Below, in pieces: positions 12,115 to 22,190 of a stretch of DNA of 64,000 bases. The notes under the pieces are model-generated. The model searched no databases. It saw only the letters and a program-made list of their open reading frames with translations, and was not told where the DNA came from. A program made the position numbers and the translations under genes. Each line of letters opens with the position of its first letter. Within the stretch, counting starts at the first letter, position 1. Source of the DNA: Gymnothorax reevesii (Eukaryota; Chordata; Actinopteri; Anguilliformes; Muraenidae); contig CM056588.1 in the NCBI GenBank assembly GCA_029721435.1, positions 39,201,430 through 39,265,429 of the forward strand. The letters run 5' to 3'.

Positions 12115-13961
12115 CTAGTACTTTGTAACTCCTCCTCGGGCAGCTATAACAGCTTGCAAACACTTCCTGTAGCCCGTTGAGAGTCTTTCAATTCTTGTCT
12201 TTGGAATTTTTCCCCATTCTTCCTGACAGAACACCTCTAGCTCAGAAATATTCTTCGGCCTTCTTGCATGCACAGCATTTTGAGGTGTCTCCACAGATTT
12301 TCAATAATATTCAAGTCTGGGGACTGTGATGGCCATTCCAAAATCTTCATCTGTCTTTCCTGGAGGTACTTCATGGTGGATTTTGAGGTATGCTTCGGGT
12401 CATTGCCTTGCTGGAATACCTAATGTTTTTTTCATCTTCAATTTCTGGACTGTGCTTTGAATATTAGCCTCTAGAATGTCTTGATATTTGGTGGAATCCA
12501 TTCTTCCTTCCGCCCGCAGTATTGCCTGCGACCCCAGCTGCTATACAGCCCCAAAGCATAATGGATCCACCTCCATGCTTAATAGTTGGCAACGTATTCT
12601 TCTCTATAAACACTTCACCCTTTTTTCTCCAAACATACACTGAACAAAAATATAAACTCCCCATGTCAAATTTTTGAGTTTTTATTAACAAAAAACTGGA
12701 ACCAGGATTTGTCTGTGAATAGCACTCTTCTCCAGCGTGCCAAGGGCCATCGAGTGTGTGCGTTTACCCATGCGAGTCGGTTCCGACGCCAGACAGCAGT
12801 GAGATCCAGACCACGGTGAGGACGCCGAGCATGCAAGTTGGCTTCTTCCAGGCGGTAACGGACTGTCTGTGGTGTGATGTGTCTGTTGTGCGCTGTGCGT
12901 GTCGCTGATCTGAGCCGATCCCGCAAGTGGACGAGCCAGATGTAGCGATCTTGTGCTGGTGTGGTCACACGTGGCTGACGTGGATGAGGTCGATTTGCAG
13001 AACTGCCCGTCTGTCGGAAACAAACTCTCAAACAGCCTATCGTCCGATTGTTAACATTCAGCTGCCCAGCGACCGCTCTGGTGGACATCCCTGCATCCAG
13101 CATGCTAATGGCACGTTCCCACATGACCTGACATATCTGTGGCATGATGACTTTTCACCAAATTTGACATTTTGGGGTGGCCTTTTATTGTCCCCAGTAT
13201 AAGGAGTGTCTGGGTACTGCTCATTCTATCTGATCACAGCCTGGAAATACCACACCCATGTAGTGAGTGAAATCACTGCATCATTGAGCAAATACTCACT
13301 GACAGAGAAATGGATTAAAAAATGGTACACAAATCAAGAGAAATATCCCTATTGTACAAGTAAAAGTCAGCATATGCTCACTAAGAATTGTTAACTCCAT
13401 GTGGCATCAATATTTGACATTTGGCGTTTATATTTTTGTTCAGTGTACCTTCTTAGGTTGTGGCCAAAAAGTTCAATTTTGGTTTCATCAGTCCAAAGCA
13501 CATTGTTCTAGAAGGCTAGAGGTTTCTCAAGGTCCTCTTTTGCATACTTGAGACGCTTAATTTTGTGTTGAGGTCGTAGAAAAGGCTTCTTTCTTGCAAC
13601 TGTGCCATGTACTGTGCCATGTGCCAAGTCTTTAACTACTAAGTTGTTTAAGGTACGGTGTATTGTTGTCCTGTAAACAGCTAGACCTGTGTCTGCTATT
13701 CTTTTTTGCAGCTCTTTTGCAGTGATGTGTAGGTTCTTCTGAGCATTTCTCACCAGATCTCAGGCCATTCTATCAGAAATTTTTCTTAGTTTTCCTGATC
13801 TTGCCTTGACTTCAGTTGTTCCATTTATTTTCCATTTTCATATGATGTTTCTGACAGTATAAAAATGGGTAGATTGAACGTTGCCAGAGTTTTGTGCCTT
13901 GTTGGTGGAAGTGAATTATCTTGATTTTGACAGCCTTGGACAACTGTTTAGAAGAACACAT
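12115..13961 (-). pseudogene. Tc1 transposase, disrupted by insertion and stops
   Basis: Read on the minus strand from an ATG at 13961, the N-terminal DNA-binding part includes NAQKNLHITAKELQKRIADT and RTTIHRTLNN. The catalytic part includes VYVWRKKGEVFIEKNTLPTI and KHGGGSIMLWGC, classic Tc1 motifs. The two halves are split by the element at 12638-13445, whose insertion duplicated a TA. Additional stops and frame breaks are present, so it is inactive. The remnant ends near a TAG at 12115. Confidence 0.8.
12638..13445 (-). mobile_element. internally deleted Tc1-like element nested in another Tc1
   Basis: Ends CACTGAACAAAAATATAAA and TATATTTTTGTTCAGTG are inverted copies, each flanked by TA. 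At 808 bp it is half the normal length. The minus-strand frame from 13145 encodes a paired-domain-like N-terminus (MLDAGMSTRAVAGQLNVNNR), then TPQTVRYRLEEANLHARRPH and VLFTDKSWFQF, after which it runs into the terminal repeat. So it keeps the DNA-binding half and the first catalytic Asp only, and would depend on a full-length relative to move. Confidence 0.85.
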
Positions 13962-16786
13962 GGCACCAGACACAACAGCCACCGCAGTCAGATACTTTAG
14001 AAGGCATGGAGTTACTTCAGAATATATAGTTCAACCCTGGAATTATATTCACCTGACTCACTGAAGCCCAAACGAGAAAATCACCTGGGTCTGGGCCTTA
14101 GGAATCATCTTCTTTAAAAGTAACAAAGAATTATCCAAAAGGGTTCCCAAACTTTTGCACAGGGCCCTTTTTCCTTTCTTATCATTTAAAAACTCGGAAA
14201 AATTAAAATATAAAGAAACCTTGCTTTTAAATTTGCAGAAAGGTGTCATGTTTAACTATGTAGCATTTAGTGTTCAGATCGGTAGGAGATTAATTGTAGC
14301 AGACATTTAAACCAGGGGTGCCCAAATTTTTGCACCCCACTGTATACTAGCTAGTCTAAGTAGACCACCAGTTTCATCCAGTTTCCAAAGGCCAAACCCA
14401 AAATGGCTTTGGGAACATATTTGACAATCTGTTTGATTGATGATGTGATGCTTGCCCCAAGATTATTATAAGATCATTCCTCATCATGACCAAAAAAGGC
14501 ATAAAATACTTCAGAACAAACTGGACTTACTACGTAGTTATTCCAAAAAAAAAGTGAAACTGTTCTTTTTTTAATAGCTTCTATGTGATTAAATTCTTGG
14601 ATTTCTGGCCAGTTTAAGTGATCACATTTGAAATGACTTAACTCTGTCGTATGGAAGTGATTCCCTTGCTTCTTTAAAATACAGTGATTATGTTGCACTG
14701 GTGAACAGAATTGGGGTATAATGTCTTTGTGTCAGATGTTCAATTGAAATTTTATTGATTAAGGAAACAAACATCGGAAGTGTGTGTGATTTACGCAATA
14801 ATACATTTTCACAAGTTCTTAGATGTGGTCTCTTTTGCTTTCTGGTATTTCATGCACTGCACCTTTGGTTCTTTTTTTCAATGAAATTGTCTATTTTAGA
14901 TGGCTATCTTGTTGTAATGAGGGAGGTTCACATATTTTTCACTCTCAGCCATATAGAGCAGAGATATGCAGGAAGACTGAGCTGCAGAAAAGGCTGTATT
15001 CCTCCATACCTCCCTTTCACAGCACTGAAACCACAGCAGCTCTCTGATCCATGTCACCCGCATTAGCCGTTAGACCCCCTTTGAGTACTGCAGAAATCAG
15101 CAGCTTTTGATTCACAATTTGAAAATAAAAATCTGTCCCCAAGTTTGCAAATATAGAGATAATCACAGTTTAAAATTACACTATATTTGAAACACTGGTA
15201 TATTTAGTATTCATCATCTATCACCTGTTTTATGCGGTTGCTTTTCATTAGCATTGTAGTGTACTGTAACTACATTCAGAATATAGAATGGATTCTCATG
15301 ACTTACTGCTTCACGAGCCTCGCAAACTAATTCACAAAATCTGTGCCGTTGCACAAGTGACATGAGCACAGAATAAGACATATCGATATTTTCTTTCAAT
15401 TCTAGACACTTAAAAAAAAATAATAAAATAGTCATGAAACCACCAACTATTGGTCATTTTATGCATTTTCTCTTTTGTTACCTTATAAGTCTTTTTTGTC
15501 ACTCTGCAGATATTAAGCCTTTTCCCTTCAATCTTTTCATAAAACACTTTAGAAACAAAGTAAAGTGTAACTGAAACCATTTTACCTCAAAAAGTTGGTT
15601 AAAACTTAAATATTAATAGTATTTTGACAAAAAACATGGAAACAAGAAAGACAACATGACAAATGTAAAAATGCATTCTCTCATTAAAGATAGCTCTTGC
15701 ATTGCAGCTTTGTAGAATCCTTACAAATTCACTGACAAAACAAAATCAGGCCAAATAATGGGGAAGAAATGGGTTTGATTTTTCAAAAGTGTCTTTCATG
15801 TTACTTGCGTTCTTGGCTGAAAATCGCCTAAAAAATCATGTCCTTGTACTACTGTATTTCATTGTCTAATGCCTCTCTCCTCTGAGGAAAACTGCCATTA
15901 TAGTTTCAATTTTATTCTAAGAAAACTAATCACAAGCAGATTGGGCTGGACCACAGTGAACATACATTTTCAGCACCATTTGGCTTAGTGAAGTTGACCG
16001 ACATCGAGCAATTCCAAAACTGTAGTCACTCACTTAAAGAAACGTCATCGCTGAATATAGCGTCACAGCATTTATCTTGGACATGAACACCAGTTATTAG
16101 AAGCAGAAGAATAGAAGGCAGATGTCAGAGCACATAAAGTTCTTAAGGCCAGTGTGGTAACTAACTCACACAGCGTATCTGCCCCGTTAGCCTGAACATG
16201 TCTGACACGTCCGCGCACAGACTGCAAACCGAAGAGCAAAAACAGTTAGCGCGCCGTTTAGCCCAAGGGCACAAAGCTTTTGACTGTCCGGTTTCCAAGC
16301 ACATGCTGAAGGTATCAGACCATAAACCAGCCAATCAGCAGCCAGCTCCAGACAGGAAATCAAACAACCGGAGACACAGATAATTCAATACTGTCCAGCA
16401 GCCCATTAGGACGAGCGTATACTGTGCGCCTAAAACTTGTATACGCAGTAAGCAGTCTTCATAAAGTCATGTAATTATAGTGAATTTTACTTTTTAAAGT
16501 TATTTTACTAACAGGTACAGTGCTGTTCGCGAGAAGACGGAAGATTAACCATTTAGCTAACGGTATTGTTTCGATATCCTATTGGGTTAGTAAATATGGC
16601 CAACTGGGTTTTCACCAAGGGGGGTCTGCTAACAGTGATGAATTTTGGAAAGGCATTCATCAGACATTTAATAACATAGTGCTTTTGACGGTACTGGTTT
16701 AGGTCAGAAATGCAAATGTAAGAGTGCCATCTCGAAGTGAAATAGTAAATTTTAGATTGCTGTACACCCCTTTATATTAATATCAA

Positions 16787-18011
16787 CAATCCCAATTCCG
16801 AAATAGTTGGGACGAAGTGTAAATTGTGAATAAGATCAAAATACAATGACTTTCAGACAACATGAGCCAATATGTTATTTACAATAGAACATTGATAACA
16901 TTTCAAATGTTGAAACTGAGACATTTTACATTTTTATTGACAAAATGAGCATATTACAAATTTTCTGGCCACAACAGGTCTCAAAAAAGTTGGGACACAG
17001 GGAAAAAGGGCTGAAAAAGCAATTAATATGTAAGAGAATCAGCTGAAAGAACATTAGGCAAGTAATTAAGTTAACTGACATCAGGTGTGTAATATGATTG
17101 GCTATAAAAGGGATGTCTTAGAGAGGCTGAGTCTCTCAGAAGCAAAATGGCCAGAGGCTCTTCAACCTGTGAAGACTTGCAAAAAAAAATTGTGGAATAC
17201 TTTAAAAATAATGTTCCTCAAGGTCAAATTGCAAAGGCTTTGAAGGTTTCAACATCAAGAGTGCATGTTTCCAGTGAGAAACTGGAAAAATCTCTGTGTA
17301 AGGGACAAGGCCAATGACCTTTACTGGATGCCCGTGATCTTCGGGCCCTCAGACGCCACTGCATCACTCACCGGCATGATTCTGTCATTGACATTACTAA
17401 ATGGGCCCAGGAATACTTCAAGAAACCACTGTCTGTAAACACAGTCCGCCGTGCCATCCACAGATGCCTCCGAAAAATCTATCATGTAAAAAGGAACCCA
17501 TTGTTGAGCATGATCCAGAAGCGCCGCTGTGTTCTGCGGGCCAAGGCTCATTTAAAATGGACTGTAGCAAAATGGGAAATTGTCCTGAAAAGTTCAAATT
17601 TGACATTCTGGTTGGAAATCAAGGGCGTCGTGTTCGCCGGGCTAAAGAGGAGAAACACCATCCCTCCTGTTATCAGCGTTCAGTTCAAAAGCCAGCATCT
17701 CTGATGGCATGGGGATGCATTAGTGCATATGGTGTGGGGCACTTGCATGTTTTAAAAAGCACCATGAATGGTGAAGGGCATATAAAGGTTTTAGAGCAAT
17801 ATAAGCTCCCCTCCAGATGACATCTACTCCAGGGAAGGCCTTTTGTATTTCAGCAGGACACTGCAAAACCACATTCTGCAGCTATTACAACAACGTGGCT
17901 TCATATTAGAAGAGACCGTGTGCTGAATTGGCCTGCCTGCTTTGCTGATCTTTCACTGATTGAGAACATTTGGTGCATAATTAAACAAAAACTATTTCGG
18001 AACTGGGGTTG
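16787..18011 (+). mobile_element. Tc1/mariner-like element with ~22-bp inverted ends
   Basis: The left end CAATCCCAATTCCGAAATAG is mirrored by CTATTTCGGAACTGGGGTTG, which is followed by TA. The length of ~1.2 kb fits a slightly shortened mariner-type element. The left TA has mutated. Confidence 0.8.
17147..17990 (+). pseudogene. frameshifted Tc1/mariner-type transposase
   Basis: Begins MARGSSTCEDLQKKIVEYFK, then NNVPQGQIAKALKVSTS (helix-turn-helix), later [20 protein letters not shown] and [14 protein letters not shown], all in different frames. The second catalytic block survives as FQQDTAKPHSAAITTTWL and the third as LSLIENIW. The region of the first catalytic Asp reads SSNLTFWL, so that Asp appears lost. 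Several frameshifts make it inactive. Confidence 0.75.
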
Positions 18012-18970
18012 TAGGATTGTTCTCGCCATAACTGCACATTTCTAGGGGTTCATAATTTGGGCTTTTTTTCCGTTCAGCTGTTTTCGTCGCCGGTGACCAG
18101 TGTTTACCAAGGCTAGTGTCTGACCCTTTGAGGCTACATAACATTACATGTCACTATTGAGACTACACCAGACTACATTTACCGATAATATACATGAGCT
18201 GCTCATGCAACCGTGATGACCAGTCCCTAACCAGTTACTACAGTCTTTCTCATTTTATCCTCACTGCCTTGTAAGGAGTTAGATTTCCATTTTTTCGCTA
18301 ACAGTACAGCATTGTACTCATAAATCTTGGCCAGGACTCCTTAAAAGTAGGATTTTATGATCAAGGGGTTTCCCGATTAAAGCAAATAGCCTCATCTTTG
18401 ACCTGGGTACCATCGGACTGTAGTCAGGGCACAATTTGATATATCAAAATGCACCTCGGTTCTTGGAATGTCAGTCAAAATGTACCCTAGTTATGGTGCT
18501 TCTCAGTGGACCAAGGGCACTGGAGGGACATGCCAGAAACCGCGGTACATTTCTATATGTCAAATTGCACCCTAGGTAGAGTTCAACGGAGCGCAGGTCG
18601 AACATGACTCCATAAGCCCGATTATGTAGGTTAAATAAACTTTGAAGGTTTTGCTTTTCTGAACTTTGCCTTGCCCTGCAAAGAAAACAGGCTGTAATGG
18701 ACTCTGGTTTTCAGTGATTCACACTGACCCAAAACTAATCTCGACATTTTCCAAGAAACACATCCAATACACCACCGTACAAATGTATGATGCACTCAGA
18801 ATAAATAGTTGAAAATAATACTACTGTCTTCTACAAAATAAAAAATAAATTAATTTCTCATTTTTATCTGAGAATAGGCTTCTTAATTTGAGCATCTTTA
18901 AACATGGCTATTGAAAACTGTATTCCCATTTTCCCACAAAGAGGCTTTTAGATTCTCGGCTGGATCATAA

Positions 18971-19399
18971 TGTCATGGCTTGGGAGCTCTTTTTGTTGCT
19001 CTCGTCCGGGATGATATTGTTTTGCTCCCAATCGGATTCCTGGGCCAGCTGGCATTAATTGTGGGCGTTGCCCAGACTCTATTTAAGCTCCAACTTCGCC
19101 TCGCGTACTTTGCTAGAGTGTGAGTGTCATATTTGCACTATAGCCGGTAAGGTCTCGAGACAGAGCTCTGTTAAGGGCTTAGTTGCATATTGGAGGCCTA
19201 GTTACAGTAAGAGAGGGAGTCGTTGTTTTATTTTTTCCATTTTCTTTTGGTATCTTCGACCTCGCCTATTTTTCTGCCTCGGACAGCGTCAGGTCCATTG
19301 GTAGCGCGAGTCTTGCAATTTCTGTCTGTTTAAGTCTCTCAACACGCTGCAGTTTTGGCTTTTATTTCTGGCCGCTGCTTTTGGCGTCCAAATCCTAAC
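18971..19399. mobile_element. possible solo LTR
   Basis: A 429-base block begins TGTCATGGCTTGG and ends CCTAACA (TG...CA). It has a promoter-like CTCTATTTAAGCTCC about 110 bases in, and a T-rich, polyadenylation-like middle. No clear flanking duplication was found, so it could equally be the 5' UTR of a non-LTR element or unique sequence. Confidence 0.3.
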
Positions 19400-19735
19400 A
19401 GCCATCACACATAATTATCCCCATGAAGAATGTTGAATGCAGCTTTTCCTTAGGTTCAGTGATAATGGCTGGTATTAGTCAGGTATTCTGGTATCCAGGT
19501 AAAAAGCAAGAAGGGGCTCTATACAGTCGCCTTTACAGAGACATGTTATCCTTCCACTTCCTGGTATTGTACTAAACAGGTCTTCCATTTGGGCATTTTT
19601 AGTTGGTGCAAATTTTTTCAATTATTTTGTTTCTATTTTATAATGACGATAAAGAACAGTAAGGACAATATAACAACCAGAACAGCTAATTTTAAGCCCC
19701 ATTAATGTCTGATCATAGCTGTTTTACTCCTCTAG

Positions 19736-19819
19736 GTACAGTTTGCTTCATTGATTATGAGTACGCTGATTACAACTATCAGGCCTTCGACATTGCCAAC
19801 CACTTCAACGAGTTTGCAG
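19736..19819 (+). CDS. etnk2: ethanolamine kinase 2-like, internal exon with the IDYEY motif
   Basis: An 84-base exon after a 9.7-kb intron. Together with the trailing base of the previous exon it reads GTVCFIDYEYADYNYQAFDI followed by ANHFNEFAG. IDYEY holds the second metal/ATP-binding Asp of choline/ethanolamine kinases, and the downstream DI(G/A)NHFNEFAG block is diagnostic of ethanolamine kinases. The acceptor is TTACTCCTCTAG at 19724-19735, and the donor is GCAG|GTCAGT. The exon ends on codon position 1. The family usually has DIGNHF; here the Gly is Ala. No frameshift or stop is seen. Confidence 0.92.
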
Positions 19820-20419
19820 GTCAGTGTCTTTTTTTTGCACAACATCCCTTATATTCACCCCCCAGCATCCAACATGGTTGTTAAAAAAAAGATTTGCGTT
19901 TGGGGAAAACCCAAGGTTCAGCATCACGTCTGAGATTCATCAAAGCTGAAAGTCCAGAGCACATAGCACCTACGAGTCCCCTGTGCGGTAAGAGGGAGGG
20001 CAGTTCTAGCAGTGTTAGATTAGCATTACATCACAATAAAAATAGCATAAATATTTAGCTATTGATTACTGACTCATCAGTTAATTGAGCCAAGCAGGGG
20101 CCAGTTTATCCCAATGTGAGTTAACCTAGGATTCCATAACTAGGTCTGTCAAATGCAGCTGCTGTATTCAAATCTGTGAGATTTCAGACCCATTTCAAAT
20201 TCTAGTGGAGACCGTAAGGTTACCAACGATCCCAAATATGTCCAGCTGAATTACAGGGAAATGTGCATAAAATGATGTACCAGATATAGATATTTTCCAT
20301 TTGATGTAATGCTGTAGTCATAAAAAAGGCATCCTGTTGATACGGAATATGTCGTGAGATCATCCTACAAATATAAAAAATATTTTTTTACAAATTTTAA
20401 CCTGCTGAGGGGAAACTTA

Positions 20420-20575
20420 AGAGAAAAAAATCTGACTTTAAGGGGTGAAGGGTCTTGTTCGAGGGCCCCAACAACTGCACTGATCTTACTAAAGCTGCGT
20501 TGGGGCTCGACCCACCAGTCATCTGAGGCTGAGCTAAGCACCTTCACTTATCGACCCACTAATCACAAATAACAG
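20420..20575 (-). mobile_element. V-type tRNA-SINE remnant
   Basis: Read on the minus strand it has a box-B-like GGGTCGAGCCCC and then GGGGCCCTCGAACAAGACCC, similar to the GGCCCTTGAGCAAGGCCC core found in vertebrate tRNA-SINEs and to the copy at 29510-29790. Confidence 0.5.
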
Positions 20576-20816
20576 CCCCACCATCCCACAGTAGCATGCA
20601 ATTCTGCATCCTCCATGTGAAAGACAACAGGTCACCACAACAGCTTAGCCAGCACAGAAACAGGCTAAAACTTTGGCTCAGCTAGAGGGATCCAGCTATC
20701 CTATGCACCAAAACCATTGAAATAATAAAGTCATAACAGAGTCATAACAGTAATATGCTGTATTCTAGTACAATAGTTACAATAAACTAAAATGAGACAT
20801 GGGTTTAAATCCGCAG

Positions 20817-20980
20817 GTGTGGAGACTATAGATTACAGCCAGTATCCCAGTGTCGAGCTGCAGAGAGACTGGCTGGCCGTGTACCTGCAGAGCTATAATG
20901 AGGCCCAGGGCCTGACTGACACCACGGTGACTGAGAAAGATGTCACGAGGCTCTATGTAAAAGTCTGCAAGTTCTCACTG
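20817..20980 (+). CDS. etnk2: ethanolamine kinase 2-like, internal exon
   Basis: Follows a short 997-base intron; acceptor CCGCAG, donor CTG|GTAAGA. It encodes GVETIDYSQYPSVELQRDWL, then AVYLQSYNEAQGLTDTTVTE and KDVTRLYVKVCKFSL. This matches the helical C-lobe of ethanolamine kinases (family pattern: YD-YP---LQ--WL--YL, then EV--L---VN-FALASHF). The exon ends in phase 0. A 31-bp tandem repeat starts only 12 bases after the donor (see 20993-21130). The region between the conserved WL and TEKDV segments is the variable part of the family. Confidence 0.9.
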
Positions 20981-20992
20981 GTAAGAGACATT

Positions 20993-21130
20993 CCCAAACC
21001 ACAGAGTCAGCACTGTTTAATATCCCAAAATACAGCATCAACTCTGCTAAACACCCCAAAACACAGCATCAACTCCACTGAAAATCCCAGAACACAGCAT
21101 CAACTCTTCTAAACATCCCAAAATACAGCA
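20993..21130. repeat. 31-bp tandem repeat, ~4.5 copies
   Basis: Units of the form CCCAAAACACAGCATCAACT plus CTGCTAAACAC repeat at exactly 31-base spacing, with the first copy most diverged. It begins 12 bases after the etnk2 exon donor at 20980. Confidence 0.85.
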
Positions 21131-21440
21131 AACAAGTTTATTCGGCCTTCTATACATAATAATTGAACTGTTCTTGTTGATAGGCCATAGGTTAAAAAAG
21201 TTTGTTTTACCTGACAGTTTTGACTGCAGCTGCCGTCTTCTTCGGAGTGTCATGTGATGTTGTGACTTCTGTGATGTTATATGGATATCACCCCACCTGG
21301 TGGTGGGATGAACGTGTCCCAGGGCGTGCGCCTGGGAGGAGGCCTCCTGGCGCGTGCTCGGGGAGGGAGGGGGGGGCGCCCCCTGCCATCAGGTAGAATG
21401 CGGGGGGAGCCCCTGCAGGACTGTGTCCCAGGTGTGGGAA

Positions 21441-21690
21441 AGCTGGTAGGCTCCCTCATCTCGGTTTACAGTCATTGGGGCCCGCGTTGCAGATGCATCT
21501 CACCCGTGCATTGAAAAAGAAATCAACACAGGAAAATCCAAAATCAGCCATTTCATATCATTGTAAGAGAGAAAACCATCTAATGGACTGGGACGCAGCC
21601 AAGGTCATTAGAACGGAAAGCAAGAAATTTCATCTGTGGATCAGAGCGGGCCCCAATGACTGTAAACCGAGATGAGGGAGCCTACCAGCT
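21441..21690. mobile_element. 250-bp MITE with perfect 45-bp inverted ends
   Basis: 21441-21485 (AGCTGGTAGGCTCCCTCATC onward to GGGGCCCGC) and 21646-21690 are exact reverse complements over all 45 bases. The internal 160 bases carry no gene. No target duplication is obvious. Perfect arms imply a young element or ongoing gene conversion between arms. Confidence 0.8.
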
Positions 21691-21979
21691 AAAGTCCAAT
21701 TTGTGTTCCATTGCACATTGCATGAAATACATTAATACATGCTCCCACAACAATATAACTAGAAAAGCAGCAATAGATATTTGATGGTCCACCTTTTAAC
21801 AAAGTCTTTTTAATCCTGGTGCTATTTGTTTGTGATAATTTTACAACATGAAATGTATATATGTTTTACAATATTTTACCTTTTCTCCAATCTTGGAGGT
21901 TGCAATAAATAAATAAATAAATACAGGAAATCAACATGTAGTATTTGGCTACGACTGGGAATTCACCCTCCACCCAATG

Positions 21980-22190
21980 CGCTGTAAAAAAAAAAAAAAA
22001 AAAAAAAAAAAGTAGTCTCAAATGAAAAAAGGCTGTCCAGGCTGCCTTAAAATTTTAAGCTCATTGAACTTGAGATAACAAGTTGAGGTAATATTCATCT
22101 TATAATCTTAAATTCAGTTAACTTGAAATTTTAAGGCAGCCTGGACACTAACTTTTTTCAGTTGAGAAAACTATTTTTTTTAACAGTGTG
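21980..22190. mobile_element. hAT-like MITE with long inverted ends
   Basis: Ends are CGCTGTAAAAA... and ...TTTTTTAACAGTGTG. Inside, GGCTGTCCAGGCTGCCTTAA and TTAAGGCAGCCTGGACACTA form a long inverted pair that continues into AAATTTT. A run of 27 A sits near the left end. CACTGTTAAAAA termini are common in fish MITEs. Confidence 0.7.

Larger units (their letters stand above)
11647..14342 (-). mobile_element. Tc1-like transposon carrying two nested insertions
   Basis: The left end CAGTGGGGTGCAAAAATGTG, next to TA, is mirrored at the right end (TTTTTGCACCCCACTG followed by TA). The inverted ends extend at least 30 bp, with further matching subterminal blocks (CTAAATGCTACAGAGTTGAA and its complement near 14260). 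The total span of 2.7 kb is inflated by a SINE at about 11757-12010 and an 808-bp Tc1-like element at 12638-13445. Removing both leaves the ~1.6 kb expected of a Tc1 element. Confidence 0.88.
9987..19735 (+). other. etnk2 intron, 9.7 kb
   Basis: Holds the MITE at 10.84 kb, the nested Tc1 island at 11.65-14.34 kb, the Tc1-like remnant at 16.79-18.01 kb and a possible solo LTR at 18.97 kb. The first 200 bases (10070-10200) resemble a dispersed fish repeat (CCAGGAAAAGCCTCATTGAG then GACTGTCCCGGCCAAG). From 14.35 to 16.78 kb I see AT-rich sequence with no recognisable element. Confidence 0.7.
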
